From: Anaerobacillus alkalilacustris
GTDB taxonomy: Bacteria; Bacillota; Bacilli; Bacillales; Anaerobacillaceae
Direction of reading: 5' to 3'
Length of the DNA stretch: 64,000 nucleotides
Assembly: GCF_001866005.1 (NCBI RefSeq)
Contig: NZ_MLQR01000031.1
Span: 202,617 to 266,616, forward strand
In this document: piece by piece, positions 26,384-36,152 of the stretch
Position numbering within the stretch: the stretch's first letter is position 1
Layout of the letters: each line of letters opens with the position of its first letter
Program-made: the position numbers and the translations under genes
Notes under the pieces: generated by a model
What the model saw: the letters and a program-made list of their open reading frames with translations, nothing else
Databases searched by the model: none
What the model was told of the DNA's origin: nothing

Positions 26384-28234
26384 TTGGAAATATTGATAGA
26401 AAGTTTCAAAGAAATTGTAGATGAGAATAAAGATATCCTAAATGAAAATGCCAATGTAGATGGACGTTCTCCTTTAGGTAAAATGAATAAATTTGCTTCT
26501 GAAAGTGGAAAGTGGTTTACCGATCATTTCCTTTTATCTGAGGATGTTAGAAAATTCATCGACGATAATATATTGTACATACACGATAAAGATTTCTATC
26601 CTACAGGAACGACCACTTGCTGCCAAATACCATTAGATAAATTATTAGCAAGAGGGTTTAACACTGGTCACGGTTCAATACGGCCACCAAAATCGATTCA
26701 AACCGCAATGGCCCTAGCATCAATCATTTTTCAGTCTAATCAAAATACTCAACACGGTGGGCAATCATATCAAAAATTTGATTATGATTTGGCTCCGTAT
26801 ATTCGGTTAACTTACGAAAGCAATCAGGCTTCCATACAGAAGCTAGTTAATGGGAAACTTACATATGAAGAGGTTGATAGAATAGCTTGGGAAGATACTA
26901 GACGTCAAACATATCAAGCATGTGAGGCCTTTATTCATAACGCAAACAGCATGCATTCGCGAGGTGGTGGTCAAGTCCCTTTCGTCTCTATCAATTATGG
27001 TACAGACACTTCTCCTGAGGGTCGCTTACTAGTTGAGGAATTATTAAAAGCTACAAAATCAGGACTAGGTAACGGTGAAACACCTATTTTTCCAATTCAA
27101 ATTTTTAAAGTAAAAGAGGGAATTAACTTTAATGAGGGTGATCCAAACTATGATTTGTTCCAACTCGCGTTAGAAACTACAAGTGAACGATTATTTCCTA
27201 ATTTTTCTTTCCTTGATGCTCCTTTTAATCAACAATATGATGACGGTACACCCGAAAGCGAAGTTGCTTACATGGGTTGTAGAACAAGGGTAATGGGTAA
27301 TATTCACGGAAAAGAAACATCTGTAGGTCGCGGTAATCTCTCATTTAGTTCCATTAACTTAGTTAAACTTGGATTAAATGCGAAAAAGAACATCAGCAAG
27401 TTCTATGAATTATTACATCAAGCTGTAGACATCACTATTAAACAACTTCTTGAACGGTTTCAATTTCAATGCACGAAAACGGCCGGCGAATTTTCTTTCT
27501 TATATTCACAAGGGGTATGGCGAGACGGAGAAAAGCTTAATCCAAATGATAGTGTCAGTGAAGTACTAAAACAAGGTACGTTAAGTATCGGCTTTATCGG
27601 ACTAGCTGAAACTCTAGTTGCACTTACTGGCAAGCACCATGGAGAGTGTGAGGAAACTTTGGATTTAGGCTACAACATTATTAGATGTTTAAAAGAACGC
27701 GCAGAACAAGCGACAATAGATCATCAGCTTAACTTTAGTGTAATTGCAACGCCTGCCGAAGGTCTTTCAGGTAAATTCACAAAAATAGACCGCGATCAAT
27801 TCGGAAATATTGAAGGGATTACTGATAAGGATTATTACACAAATTCGTTTCACATTCCTGTTGAGTACAACATATCAATATTTGAAAAAATACGTAGAGA
27901 AGCTCCTTTTCATAAGTTGTGTCTTGCAGGACATATCACGTACATTGAATTGGACGGCAATGCACGAACAAACATAAAGGCTCTAGAAAAAATCGTGAGA
28001 GCTATGAAAGAAAAGCATATTGGGTACGGATCTATCAACCATCCTGTTGATCGTTGTATTACATGTGATTACAACGGAATTATTGGTAATACATGCCCTA
28101 ATTGCGGTGAAACTGAAGAGCTAAACTTCGAAAGGATACGCCGCATAACTGGTTATTTAGTAGGTGACTTGAAACGTTGGAATAACGCAAAATTACAAGA
28201 AGAAGGTAAGCGTGTTAAGCATAGAAATTCTTAA
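26384..28234 (+). CDS. nrdD: Anaerobic (class III) ribonucleoside-triphosphate reductase
   Basis: About 616 residues from TTG 26384, chosen because AAGGGGTG is 8 bases upstream and the homology begins here (ESFKEIVDENKDILNENANV); the frame also opens at 26261, inside the riboswitch leader. No ATP-cone is visible. Key regions are TTTCCQIPL, HGGQSYQKFDYDLAPY, the zinc ribbon CITCDYN...CPNCGE near the C-terminus and the glycyl-radical loop RRITGYLVGDLKRWN. The enzyme makes deoxyribonucleotides from NTPs without oxygen and needs NrdG to form its radical. Control by a B12 riboswitch implies a B12-dependent (class II) reductase elsewhere. Confidence 0.96.
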   Translation: MEILIESFKEIVDENKDILNENANVDGRSPLGKMNKFASESGKWFTDHFLLSEDVRKFIDDNILYIHDKDFYPTGTTTCCQIPLDKLLARGFNTGHGSIRPPKSIQTAMALASIIFQSNQNTQHGGQSYQKFDYDLAPYIRLTYESNQASIQKLVNGKLTYEEVDRIAWEDTRRQTYQACEAFIHNANSMHSRGGGQVPFVSINYGTDTSPEGRLLVEELLKATKSGLGNGETPIFPIQIFKVKEGINFNEGDPNYDLFQLALETTSERLFPNFSFLDAPFNQQYDDGTPESEVAYMGCRTRVMGNIHGKETSVGRGNLSFSSINLVKLGLNAKKNISKFYELLHQAVDITIKQLLERFQFQCTKTAGEFSFLYSQGVWRDGEKLNPNDSVSEVLKQGTLSIGFIGLAETLVALTGKHHGECEETLDLGYNIIRCLKERAEQATIDHQLNFSVIATPAEGLSGKFTKIDRDQFGNIEGITDKDYYTNSFHIPVEYNISIFEKIRREAPFHKLCLAGHITYIELDGNARTNIKALEKIVRAMKEKHIGYGSINHPVDRCITCDYNGIIGNTCPNCGETEELNFERIRRITGYLVGDLKRWNNAKLQEEGKRVKHRNS

Positions 28235-28252
28235 CAGGAAGGATTGAAAACA

Positions 28253-28753
28253 TTGAAAGTCCTTGGAATCAAAGAAGATTCAATTGTTGATGGAGAAGGA
28301 TTACGGACAGTCATTTACTTTGCGGGTTGCTCTCATCAATGTCCGGGTTGTCATAATCCACAAAGTTGGCAATTACATGCCGGAACTGATTATACTCTGG
28401 ATGAACTTTTGCAAAGCGTATGTGTAAATCCTCTGAACGATATTACTTTTTCTGGAGGAGATCCATTTTTCCAAGCTAAAAACATTGTTCCATTAGCAAA
28501 AGCTTTGAAGCAAGCTGGAAAAAATATTTGGGCATACACTGGCTATACAATCGAGGAGCTATTACAACGAGGAAATCAACATGAACTCGAACTGCTTGAA
28601 TATGTTGACGTGTTAGTAGATGGTCGCTTCATTGAAAAAGAAAAAGACCTTTCCCTAACCTATCGCGGAAGTCGTAACCAACGTATTATCTATTTAAGAA
28701 CTTTATTTTATTCAAAAAATCCAAAGGAAAATCCAGTAATATCAGTCTTATAG
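28253..28753 (+). CDS. nrdG: Anaerobic ribonucleotide reductase-activating protein
   Basis: A 166-residue radical-SAM protein. The cluster motif CSHQCPGC (CX3CX2C) lies near residue 26, and TFSGGDPFF near 64 is the SAM-binding GGE-like motif. It cleaves SAM to create the glycyl radical on NrdD. Start set at TTG 28253 with AGGAAGG ten bases upstream; another TTG three codons earlier is too close to that site. It follows nrdD by 18 bases in one operon, closed by a hairpin at 28915. Confidence 0.95.
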   Translation: MKVLGIKEDSIVDGEGLRTVIYFAGCSHQCPGCHNPQSWQLHAGTDYTLDELLQSVCVNPLNDITFSGGDPFFQAKNIVPLAKALKQAGKNIWAYTGYTIEELLQRGNQHELELLEYVDVLVDGRFIEKEKDLSLTYRGSRNQRIIYLRTLFYSKNPKENPVISVL

Positions 28754-28914
28754 ATTAAGGGCCACCCTTTGTTTATGCAGAAGCAATGTTTTATACGGCG
28801 AGTAATCGCAAGGGGAAATGGTAGCTATTCACTAGGTCGAATTTATCCTTAAAAAGGACTGTCACATTTAGTAACGGGTTCAGCTTTTGGAGAGAAAATA
28901 ACATATAGCAATAG

Positions 28915-28954
28915 AAATAGCGTACCAATTCGCAATGTGGTACGCTATTTTCTG
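28915..28954 (+). terminator. Rho-independent terminator of nrdDG
   Basis: AAATAGCGTACC and GGTACGCTATTT form a 12-bp stem, followed by TCTGG; the T-run is short. A fragment of family A repeat (CGAGTAATCGCAAGG) lies between nrdG and this hairpin. Confidence 0.7.
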
Positions 28955-29012
28955 GCAACATAGTAAGCTAACGAAAGCAATAATAGAACAAGAAATTATT
29001 GGGGTGTTTAAA

Positions 29013-29315
29013 TTGAATATTGCTATTTATATGACTTTATTATTTTCTTTAATTTTATCTACCATCACCTCTATTTGGATATATAAAAAGAAAACAAATA
29101 AGTGGTTAGGAGTGTTAATAGGTTTATGTATCAATACACTTCTATTATTAGGAGCAACAATTAGTTTTCACAAAATTTTCAATGTGAACGAAGTAGATGG
29201 ATTATTTGCAAGTTTAGGCATACTTATATTCGCATTTTTCGTTCCTATATTTACTTGTATTAACTTTTACATTCTTGAATTATTGAGATACAAAATATAT
29301 GGTATAAATGACTGA
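29013..29315 (+). CDS. Small membrane protein of unknown function
   Basis: About 100 residues from TTG 29013, preceded by TTGGGGTG. Three membrane segments are visible: NIAIYMTLLFSLILSTITSI, WLGVLIGLCINTLLLLGATI and LFASLGILIFAFFVPIFTC. The frame extends upstream to 28935, but that part is the nrdG terminator. No family is recognised. A family B repeat follows. Confidence 0.6.
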   Translation: MNIAIYMTLLFSLILSTITSIWIYKKKTNKWLGVLIGLCINTLLLLGATISFHKIFNVNEVDGLFASLGILIFAFFVPIFTCINFYILELLRYKIYGIND

Positions 29316-29373
29316 CATTTGTTGTTCAAATAAGGATGTTAGTGCAATAAGCGGTGTTGATTATATTAACTCT

Positions 29374-29556
29374 ATCGGACAAGAGAGCCGTTATTTGTGA
29401 ACAAAGGAGTGTTTTAAAAGGGTTAACGGACATCAGGTTCGTTATTTACTTAATTTAGCTCCAAATATTGCAGATTTTCATGAAATAGCGTACTTCATGT
29501 CCGATAGCTCGAATTATTTGATCAATTCGGTGAAATAAGGTATCCTATGTCCGTTA
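29374..29556. repeat. Dispersed repeat family B, copy 3, overlapping a stop codon
   Basis: It is almost identical to 5661-5847 from CGGACAAGAGAGCCGTTATT to TGTCCGTTA, with the same two forward and two reversed units. Its last bases provide the TAA stop of the minus-strand M50 peptidase gene. Confidence 0.85.
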
Positions 29557-30414
29557 GGGTCTGACACTTTTGAAACGGTTAGAAACAAATACAAAAATGT
29601 TTATAAATATTACAGTTATCAAACTAATCCAAAGGAAAATTTCCACACTTGTCACTCCATAATTTTTTTTCAAATCCAATACATTTTCAACTAGTTGAAA
29701 TGTATTGGCAGAAATAATTTGTAGGCAAATTAGCCCCATAACAAACATCCACGACAAAAAGTAAATAGGATTAGTTACTTTCTCAATTTTCCCCTTGGCA
29801 ACACCAATTTTCAAAAAAAGATGTTCAACTGTTGTCATGACAATCCTCCCCCCATCAAGGATAGGGATTGGTAAGCTATTTAACAAAATAAGTGTAATAT
29901 TAATAGCAGCTAACATCATCCAAAATTCCATATTATGACCTAAATCGTAAACCATTTGAACTTGAGATTCAACGCTTCCTTGGCTACCAAATAACAGGTC
30001 AATTTGTAGAGACTTGAACAGTTCTCCTAAATGAGTGACTATGTAAATTAACCCATCCATAGCTACTACTAACCCATTAATAAAACTCCTACCTTGACTT
30101 ATACTTGTTAAACCAATACTGACAAAATATAAGACAAGGTTCATAAAAATACCAGCAGAAAAGAAAATAATTTTTTGAATGTAATTATATTTACTAAAAT
30201 CCTTCTCATTCGGTTGCACAAAACCACCTAATGGTAAAATACGTATTGAAAGTACACTACCATTTATTTTTTTACGAAGAAGTGTAGGACCAAAACCAAG
30301 AGAAATCTCCTCAACCCTACCACCAAAAAGACGAAATGAAGCATAATGGCCTAATTCATGAACAATCACTGACAATAAAAGTGCTATAAAAAACATCATG
30401 AGCGTACTATCCAT
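29554..30414 (-). CDS. M50 family (site-2-like) metallopeptidase
   Basis: A 286-residue membrane protein. The zinc motif HELGH is at residues 20-24 and the second metal motif is LPIPILDGGRI near 185. Five or six hydrophobic segments surround these motifs. Unlike RseP it has no PDZ domain. M50 peptidases cut substrates within the membrane, for instance anti-sigma factors or, for SpoIVFB, pro-sigma-K; this length and pattern do not decide between them. The last residues KSVRP and the stop lie at the edge of a family B repeat. Confidence 0.88.
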   Translation of the reverse strand: MDSTLMMFFIALLLSVIVHELGHYASFRLFGGRVEEISLGFGPTLLRKKINGSVLSIRILPLGGFVQPNEKDFSKYNYIQKIIFFSAGIFMNLVLYFVSIGLTSISQGRSFINGLVVAMDGLIYIVTHLGELFKSLQIDLLFGSQGSVESQVQMVYDLGHNMEFWMMLAAINITLILLNSLPIPILDGGRIVMTTVEHLFLKIGVAKGKIEKVTNPIYFLSWMFVMGLICLQIISANTFQLVENVLDLKKNYGVTSVEIFLWISLITVIFINIFVFVSNRFKSVRP

Positions 30415-30611
30415 CTTTTCCCCTCCAAAAATTATTTTTACATTTTATGCAAAGCTTGGCCAAAAAATACCTTTATCTACCTCTTCGTGATTATGTGTAG
30501 AGCTTACTATCATTTAAAATCGAAAATAACTAATCAAAATAATCCCTTAACACTTTAGGTTTGTATGCATACATTAAATTGTATCCAACTTTCAAAAGGA
30601 GGTTTTTTTTA

Positions 30612-30713
30612 ATGACAGGTTGTACAACACCAACAACAGGTTATATAGGTGGTTTTACACTAATTCTTGTATTATTTATCTTACTTGTAATTATCGGTAC
30701 TGCTTGGCTGTAA
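30612..30713 (+). CDS. YjcZ-like small sporulation membrane protein
   Basis: A 33-residue ORF with an excellent ribosome site (AAAGGAGGTTTTTT) and an immediate terminator. After a short Thr/Gly-rich head (MTGCTTPTTGYIGG) comes one hydrophobic segment, FTLILVLFILLVIIGTAWL, the layout of YjcZ-type proteins of Bacillus spores. These are thought to sit in forespore or coat layers; the role is unknown. Confidence 0.75.
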   Translation: MTGCTTPTTGYIGGFTLILVLFILLVIIGTAWL

Positions 30714-30727
30714 GAGAAATAAGTAAT

Positions 30728-30760
30728 GGGCGTCAACCGTAATGACGCCCGTTTTGTTTT
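30728..30760 (+). terminator. Rho-independent terminator of the YjcZ-like gene
   Basis: GGGCGTCA and TGACGCCC form an 8-bp stem with a 7-base loop, then GTTTTGTTTTG. Confidence 0.9.
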
Positions 30761-30827
30761 GTATACATTTAACTGTTGAGTTATAACTATATAATGAAAC
30801 ACAATAAACTACATAATATTTACACAG

Positions 30828-30857
30828 AAGAGGCTGCCAAAGACAGCCTCTTTCTTG
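30828..30857. terminator. Terminator of the Gly/Tyr-rich protein gene
   Basis: AAGAGGCTGCC and GACAGCCTCTTT pair on either side of three A residues. It lies 10 bases beyond the minus-strand stop at 30867. Confidence 0.85.
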
Positions 30858-30866
30858 AAAGGACTT

Positions 30867-31130
30867 TTACCAGAAGAATGCGGCTCCTAAAGCAAAACCG
30901 CCTACTGCTGCTAGAGCAACTGGAACAAAATAAGGGTTTCTACCATATCTATAACCGCCATAGCCACCACCGTAGCCATATCCAAAACCTCTTGGTCCCC
31001 TAACCATTGGATCTAGCCAAACATATTCTCTATCTACTTCTACAATTCTTCCACAGTGCACTTTTCCAGTTTTTTCATAAATGTGAACAACTTTCCCCTT
31101 ATGCTGACAACAAAGTTGGTAATAACTCAT
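30867..31130 (-). CDS. Small Gly/Tyr-rich protein, probably spore-related
   Basis: An 87-residue protein. Residues 1-43 look like a small beta-barrel (MSYYQLCCQHKGKVVHIYEK, CGRIVEVDREYVWLDP), residues 44-65 are Gly/Tyr/Arg-rich (GFGYGYGGGYGGYRYGR) and the last 20 are hydrophobic (VPVALAAVGGFALGAAFFW). Proteins of this layout are frequent in Bacillus and often lie near coat genes; yppG-like starts 220 bases away on the other strand. AAGGAGGTTATT precedes the ATG. Function unknown. Confidence 0.78.
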   Translation of the reverse strand: MSYYQLCCQHKGKVVHIYEKTGKVHCGRIVEVDREYVWLDPMVRGPRGFGYGYGGGYGGYRYGRNPYFVPVALAAVGGFALGAAFFW

Positions 31131-31347
31131 AATAACCTCCTTTTCCTATTCTTTAATTATCTTATTTACTGCTTCACTTTTTGATTGTACATATTCTAAC
31201 TTTATTATAAAAAAGGCTATAAACTTGGATAGTTTCACTATTTTTATATAAATTTGATTTTCATAGTTAATAAACCGTTCCTTTTTACTTCTATATTCAT
31301 AGATTAGAATAGTAATGTTAAATAGTTATTGAAAGGAGATAGAATAA

Positions 31348-31725
31348 GTGTTTCCACAAAGAAGTCACATGTATCAACAGCCACCTCATAGATATCATTA
31401 TTCTTACTATCAACAACACCCATATGGCTATCAGGAAGGTCCACGACCAAAAGGACTGTTTGGGAAACGGAGACAATTAGGTACTCCTATTGAACACCAG
31501 CAGATGCCGCCCCCTCACTTTTATCACCAACCAAATTTACATCAATATTATTCACAGCAACTTATGGTACCTCAGTCTTCATTCCAACAGCCAAAAAAGG
31601 GTATATTCCATAATCATGAAGGTAAACTCGATTTCCAAAAGATTGGAAATGGAGTTCAAACAGCAATGGGTTTCGTAAACCAAGTAAGTCCAGTCATGAA
31701 GATGTTTGGCGGACTATTTAAATAA
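31348..31725 (+). CDS. YppG-like spore coat protein
   Basis: A 125-residue protein from GTG 31348 behind GAAAGGAGATAG. The first 95 residues are rich in His, Tyr, Gln and Pro (YQQPPHRYHYSYYQQHPYGY), then a conserved tail HEGKLDFQKIGNGVQTAMGF with a closing KMFGGLFK. This composition and tail match YppG-type coat proteins of Bacillus. It should be made late in the mother cell. A long hairpin terminator follows. Confidence 0.82.
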   Translation: MFPQRSHMYQQPPHRYHYSYYQQHPYGYQEGPRPKGLFGKRRQLGTPIEHQQMPPPHFYHQPNLHQYYSQQLMVPQSSFQQPKKGIFHNHEGKLDFQKIGNGVQTAMGFVNQVSPVMKMFGGLFK

Positions 31726-31754
31726 AAGCTTTCCTTTTAGAGTACAGTGAATTA

Positions 31755-31800
31755 GGGCAGTTGCTAGAAGTCACGCTTCTAAACAACTGCCCTTATCTTT
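31755..31800 (+). terminator. Rho-independent terminator of the yppG-like gene
   Basis: GGGCAGTTGCTAGAAG and CTTCTAAACAACTGCCC form a long stem with slight mismatches, then TTATCTTT. Confidence 0.85.
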
Positions 31801-31861
31801 GATAGAATAACAGAATTTACCATTTAGAACAAAGTATACACAAATTTATACTAAAGATTAA

Positions 31862-31978
31862 TTATTTCATAAACTGTCGATTCCAATAATACACTTTCGG
31901 TAGACGACGACATGTAATATATTCATGGAAAAGCGTTAAGCCTACAAAACTTACCATTTGCCAATCAATACCCTTCAT
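31862..31978 (-). CDS. Possible 38-residue protein
   Basis: Minus-strand ATG 31978 is preceded by TTGAGGTGAGGCATTG, a strong ribosome site at fair spacing. The frame codes MKGIDWQMVSFVGLTLFHEY and continues ITCRRLPKVYYWNRQFMK before TAA. It has one weakly hydrophobic stretch and a basic tail. No family is recognised. The ribosome site is the main support. Confidence 0.45.
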   Translation of the reverse strand: MKGIDWQMVSFVGLTLFHEYITCRRLPKVYYWNRQFMK

Positions 31979-32115
31979 CAATGCCTCACCTCAAGTTTTT
32001 ATATTTTATAATGTATATGGCTGATGAACGTTGTCTTATTACTAATCTATGGTACAAATCAAAAAATGACACCAGAGTTTGAAATTCCACTTAAAATAGA
32101 CACATTAAGTAACCG

Positions 32116-32157
32116 AAAAAGAGCGTTTGTCCACATGTATGGAAAAACACTCTTTTT
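32116..32157. terminator. Terminator of the cys operon
   Basis: AAAAAGAGCGTTT and AAACACTCTTTTT pair around an internal TCC/GGA step. It is 70 bases past the cysC stop on the minus strand. Confidence 0.82.
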
Positions 32158-32224
32158 GTCTAACAATAATGAAAGGCACACTAATGAAATTTATTAATAA
32201 TTAACCAATTAAGTTTCTACTTCA

Positions 32225-32818
32225 CTAGATAATTTCTTTTGTTTCTAGATATTGAATAACTTTTGCTACGCTTTCTTCAATTGAAAGATTATCGGTTTCA
32301 ATTGTTAACTCTGGATTTTCTGGTTGTTCATACGGAGAACTTATTCCTGTAAAATTAGGAATAATACCTGCACGAGCTTTTTCATAAAGTCCTTTTGGAT
32401 CGCGGCTCTCACATGTTTCAAGTGATGCATTTACAAAGATTTCGATAAATTCCCCTTCTTCTACTAGTGCTCTTACTTGATCACGGTCTTCACGAAAAGG
32501 CGAGATAAACGCTGTTAATGTAATAACACCCGCATCTACAAACAATTTTGAAACTTCTCCAATTCTGCGAATATTTTCTTTTCGGTCTTCTTCAGTAAAA
32601 CCAAGTCCTTTATTTAATCCATGTCGAACGTTGTCACCATCAAGTACATAAGAATGTACGTTACGTTGAATTAATGCTGCTTCTACTGCATTGGCTAATG
32701 TAGATTTTCCTGAACCTGACAAACCAGTAAACCATAAGATACAACTCTTATGACCTTTCTTTTCTTGACGTTCACTCTTTGAAATTGTCGTTTCGTGCCA
32801 GACGATATTGCTTGACAT
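32225..32818 (-). CDS. cysC: Adenylyl-sulfate kinase
   Basis: A 197-residue APS kinase starting [14 protein letters not shown] at ATG 32818; the open frame runs further upstream into cysP but GGGGGTTACT precedes this start. The P-loop is [11 protein letters not shown] near residue 34, and [20 protein letters not shown] and the C-terminal [21 protein letters not shown] match the family. It phosphorylates adenosine 5'-phosphosulfate to PAPS. It is the last gene of the cysH-sat-cysP-cysC operon, the same gene set as in B. subtilis. Confidence 0.96.
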   Translation of the reverse strand: MSSNIVWHETTISKSERQEKKGHKSCILWFTGLSGSGKSTLANAVEAALIQRNVHSYVLDGDNVRHGLNKGLGFTEEDRKENIRRIGEVSKLFVDAGVITLTAFISPFREDRDQVRALVEEGEFIEIFVNASLETCESRDPKGLYEKARAGIIPNFTGISSPYEQPENPELTIETDNLSIEESVAKVIQYLETKEII

Positions 32819-32840
32819 AGTAACCCCCACTTTTTTAAAT

Positions 32841-33920
32841 TTAAATTCCGCCACCTTGATCGTGAATAGCGCTTCTTTCTCTTCTCGCTGCTTGAGCCAG
32901 TTGGACCGATCCAATCGTCGCAATAAACACACTAATAATAACAAAGCTTGTGTAAAAATCTGCTTTTAAAAAGAGTGTAATTAAACCGTAACAAATTACT
33001 AGAGAAAAAACAGGCGAAACTACCCAGACCATTGCGATTTTTTTTATAATATCTTTTTGCATTACCTTAAAACCATTATTTACTGTTCCAATTCCAATAA
33101 TTGCTGAGGTCGTTACTTGTGTTAATGGGACAGGTAATCCAAAGATGGAAGCAATAATAACTAATGACCCACCGGTAATAGAAACGGCACTTCCTTGTAA
33201 TAATGAAAGTCTAGTAATCTTCTTACCATTTGTCTCAAGTACTTTCCCACCAAGAATTACTGCACCTAATGAAACGAACAAGCCTCCAACAATAACAGCT
33301 GTACTTACTTCAATCAATCCTGCACCTACTAAGGGACCAACCGCATTTGCTACATTATTCATTCCGGCAGCATAGGCTTCAAAACCACCTGAAATAACTA
33401 ATAAAAATACGAGCCATTTATGCCATTTCCCTTTGTTCTTTAATGCCGGAAACTTCCTTTCTAAAAAACGAATAAGGTGACCAGCAGCAATAGCTAAAAC
33501 AAACGCTACAATTGGTACAATTACCCAAAAAGAAACAATAACGATGAGACGGTCGAAATATACTGCTTGAAAGGCCATACCTGCTCCGACGAGTGAACCT
33601 ACTACAACTTCACTAGTTGAGAGTGGGATACCTAATAAATTAGCGATAAATAGCGTTAAACACGCAGCAGCTAATATGATGATTGTAATTTCAACATTTA
33701 CAATGTCAGAGGGAATAATCCCCCCTCCAATTGTTTTAACAACCTCTCCACCTGCTAATGCTCCTAAAAAAGCAAAAACTGCTACAATAAGCATCGCTGT
33801 TCTTTTCGTTTTAACTGCACCGCTTCCATATGCAGGGCCCATTGCTGCAGCCGTTCCACTAGCACCAATATTCATCGCAAAAAAGAAGGCAATAATAAAA
33901 GCTACGATGATTAATACCAT
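32841..33920 (-). CDS. cysP: Sulfate permease of the PiT family
   Basis: A 359-residue protein with about ten membrane segments. The two PiT half-signatures are visible: [20 protein letters not shown] near the start and [19 protein letters not shown] near 185. By sequence alone this is an inorganic phosphate transporter-type protein; its place between sat and cysC matches CysP of B. subtilis, which carries sulfate. Sulfate as the substrate is therefore inferred from context. Confidence 0.9.
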   Translation of the reverse strand: MVLIIVAFIIAFFFAMNIGASGTAAAMGPAYGSGAVKTKRTAMLIVAVFAFLGALAGGEVVKTIGGGIIPSDIVNVEITIIILAAACLTLFIANLLGIPLSTSEVVVGSLVGAGMAFQAVYFDRLIVIVSFWVIVPIVAFVLAIAAGHLIRFLERKFPALKNKGKWHKWLVFLLVISGGFEAYAAGMNNVANAVGPLVGAGLIEVSTAVIVGGLFVSLGAVILGGKVLETNGKKITRLSLLQGSAVSITGGSLVIIASIFGLPVPLTQVTTSAIIGIGTVNNGFKVMQKDIIKKIAMVWVVSPVFSLVICYGLITLFLKADFYTSFVIISVFIATIGSVQLAQAARRERSAIHDQGGGI

Positions 33921-34010
33921 CTTCCTCTTCCTTTCCTACTATCGGAAATTGTAACGTGTTTTGGCAATTGATAAACGGTAAACTTCTTTGTCAGCTGGCT
34001 ACAATTGTCA

Positions 34011-34045
34011 GTCACCTAAGTGAATACCATTTATACTTAGGTGAC
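34011..34045. other. Stem-loop between sat and cysP
   Basis: GTCACCTAAGT and ACTTAGGTGAC form a perfect 11-bp stem with a 13-base loop in the 170-base gap between the two operon genes. No T-run follows on the minus strand, so it is more likely an RNA processing or stability element than a terminator. Confidence 0.55.
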
Positions 34046-34091
34046 TGTCTTATTTTCCCAATCAAACTTCTTCCACTACATTGCCCGTAAA

Positions 34092-35246
34092 CTATTTTGT
34101 TAGCTGTGCTACTTTTCCGGCTAGACCATTAATCAATACTTCAACAACTTCTTTTCTACTAAATTCTGGAGGTGGAACCTCCCCATTACTAAGCATTTGA
34201 CGTACTTTTGTACCAGATAAGATAACTCGATCTTCCTTACCATGTGGGCACGTCTTTGTACTTGCCATGTTCCCACACTTTTTGCAATAAAAACTATGTT
34301 CAAAGAATAGTGGTGTAATACCTAGCTCTTTTTCAGTGAAATTACTGAAAATTAATTGAGCATCATACGTACCGTAGTAGTCACCAACACCAGCATGGTC
34401 ACGCCCTACAATAAAATGAGTACATCCATAGTTTTTACGAACCATTGCATGGAAGATCGCTTCCCTTGGTCCTGCATAACGCATCGCCGCCGGGAAAACC
34501 GCTAAGAAAACTCGGTTTTGTGGGTAATAATTTTCTAGTAATACTTGATAACTTTCCATTCTTACATCGGCAGGAATATCATCTGACTTCGTTTCGCCAA
34601 CTAGCGGATTTAAAAATAATCCATCTACAATTTCTAATGCAGATTTTTGAATATATTCGTGAGCGCGGTGAACTGGATTACGAGTTTGGAAACCTACAAC
34701 TGTATTCCATCCTAAACTAGTAAACTTTTCTCTCGTCTCAACTGGATCAAGATAAAACTCTTGAAATCTATCTGCTTCAATCTTTTTCACTAGAGTAATA
34801 GGTCCTGCAATATACACATCCGGACGAGCAAAAAGTTTTGCTACACCAGGATGAGCAGGGTCTGTCGTCTTGTATACGTTCGCTGCTTCTTCTGATTTGT
34901 TTGGTACATAAACTTCTTCAAGCTCTAGTACACCATAAACTGTTCCGTTGACTGTAAGTTTTACTTCTTTGCCAATTGTTAGTTGTTCTGCTTTTTCTTT
35001 TGTTACAGGGAGGGTAATTGGAATGCTCCAAACCGTACCATCCGCTAAACGCATTTCATTAACGACTCTCTCATAATCTGCTTTTCCTAAAAATCCAGTA
35101 AGTGGACTAAATGCACCATTAGCAATTAACTTTAAATCTGATAAGGCAAAATCATCTAACTCTACCTCAGCTTTTATATGTGAAAATTCATATTGACTAT
35201 TAAAACGATTTACTAAAGAACCACCGTGTGGAATACTTAAACTCAT
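34092..35246 (-). CDS. sat: Sulfate adenylyltransferase (ATP sulfurylase)
   Basis: A 384-residue homo-oligomeric-type ATP sulfurylase. The ATP-binding [15 protein letters not shown] is near residue 193, followed by [17 protein letters not shown] near 290 and [13 protein letters not shown], a small cysteine cluster near 328. It activates sulfate to adenosine 5'-phosphosulfate. AGGAGGAGTTAATA precedes ATG 35246. Second gene of the operon; cysH lies 31 bases upstream. Confidence 0.97.
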   Translation of the reverse strand: MSLSIPHGGSLVNRFNSQYEFSHIKAEVELDDFALSDLKLIANGAFSPLTGFLGKADYERVVNEMRLADGTVWSIPITLPVTKEKAEQLTIGKEVKLTVNGTVYGVLELEEVYVPNKSEEAANVYKTTDPAHPGVAKLFARPDVYIAGPITLVKKIEADRFQEFYLDPVETREKFTSLGWNTVVGFQTRNPVHRAHEYIQKSALEIVDGLFLNPLVGETKSDDIPADVRMESYQVLLENYYPQNRVFLAVFPAAMRYAGPREAIFHAMVRKNYGCTHFIVGRDHAGVGDYYGTYDAQLIFSNFTEKELGITPLFFEHSFYCKKCGNMASTKTCPHGKEDRVILSGTKVRQMLSNGEVPPPEFSRKEVVEVLINGLAGKVAQLTK

Positions 35247-35277
35247 TATTAACTCCTCCTAAAAAATATTAGTTACT

Positions 35278-35988
35278 TTATTGATGAAGCCCACATTCTA
35301 CCTTACCTGAATTAGCCCAGCGACCCGCACGTGTATCTCTCCCATCGGCTACTGGGAGCGTACAGTTTGCACAGCCAATACTCGGATAATTTTGATCATG
35401 AAGCTCATTATATGGAAGTTGATGTAATTTAATATACATCCAAATCTCATCCCAAGACCAATGAATGAGCGGACATACTTTTATAGATTGAAAACGATTA
35501 TCGCGGTTTACGAATTGGACATGTGCTCTAGTTTCAGACTGCTCTCTCCTCAATCCCGATATCCATGCTTGGTATTTAGATAATTCCTCTTCTAAAGGCT
35601 TTAACTTTCTAATTTTACAGCATTGATCAGGACTCGATTTCCAAAGTTCATTTCCATATTGCTCATTTTGTTCTGCTACTGTAAGCTCAGGCTTCTTTAA
35701 TTCAATGTTTAATGTTGGATATTTTGCTTTTACTTTTTCAATAAGTGCGTATGTTTCTTCAAAATGTAACTCAGTATCTAAGAATACGATGGTAGCATTT
35801 TTATTTACTTTACTAATTAAATCAATAAGTACAATTCCCTCTGCACCAAAGCTACATGCATAAACAATATCTTCACCAAAGTGACTATATGCCCATTTTA
35901 AAATATCGATAGCATCCTTTTTGGCAAGTTGTTCATTTATATTTTTCAACTCATCATCTGTCACTGTTTTGTAGGACAGTTTCGCCAT
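35278..35988 (-). CDS. cysH: Phosphoadenylyl/adenylyl-sulfate reductase
   Basis: A 236-residue PAPS/APS reductase. The nucleotide-binding SFGAEGIVLIDL is near residue 46, the catalytic Cys is in VECGLHQ at the C-terminus, and the CC...CxxC set (DQCCKIRKL near 120, GCANCTLPV near 206) would bind a [4Fe-4S] cluster, as in enzymes able to use APS. The presence of cysC suggests PAPS is also made. First gene of the operon, preceded by GAGGGGGAAGC and a 240-base leader with an attenuator. Confidence 0.96.
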   Translation of the reverse strand: MAKLSYKTVTDDELKNINEQLAKKDAIDILKWAYSHFGEDIVYACSFGAEGIVLIDLISKVNKNATIVFLDTELHFEETYALIEKVKAKYPTLNIELKKPELTVAEQNEQYGNELWKSSPDQCCKIRKLKPLEEELSKYQAWISGLRREQSETRAHVQFVNRDNRFQSIKVCPLIHWSWDEIWMYIKLHQLPYNELHDQNYPSIGCANCTLPVADGRDTRAGRWANSGKVECGLHQ

Positions 35989-36108
35989 AGAGCTTCCCCC
36001 TCACGTTCAAATTTTTACTGTTCCTAAATTTTTAACGTACTTTCATTCATTAGTGGTATTTGATTGATAACTGTTTCTACGTAGACCTAATTACTTGTTA
36101 TTACTTTT

Positions 36109-36152
36109 TAAAAAAGGCGACACAAAGTTCCCTTTAGAAACTTAATGTCACC
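36109..36152 (-). terminator. Attenuator-like terminator in the cysH leader
   Basis: Minus strand GGTGACATTAAGTTTC pairs with GAACTTTGTGTCGCC and is followed by TTTTTT. It sits between the cysH promoter (36235-36263) and the cysH start, 120 bases upstream of the ATG. No SAM (S-box) or T-box core is present in the leader. Confidence 0.75.

Noticed and set aside
28935..29012. Upstream extension of the small membrane protein at 29013
   Set aside because: This segment is the nrdDG terminator hairpin; the TTG with a ribosome site at 29013 is preferred.
30776..31003. 75-residue open frame on the plus strand
   Set aside because: It is antisense to the Gly/Tyr-rich gene and spans its terminator.
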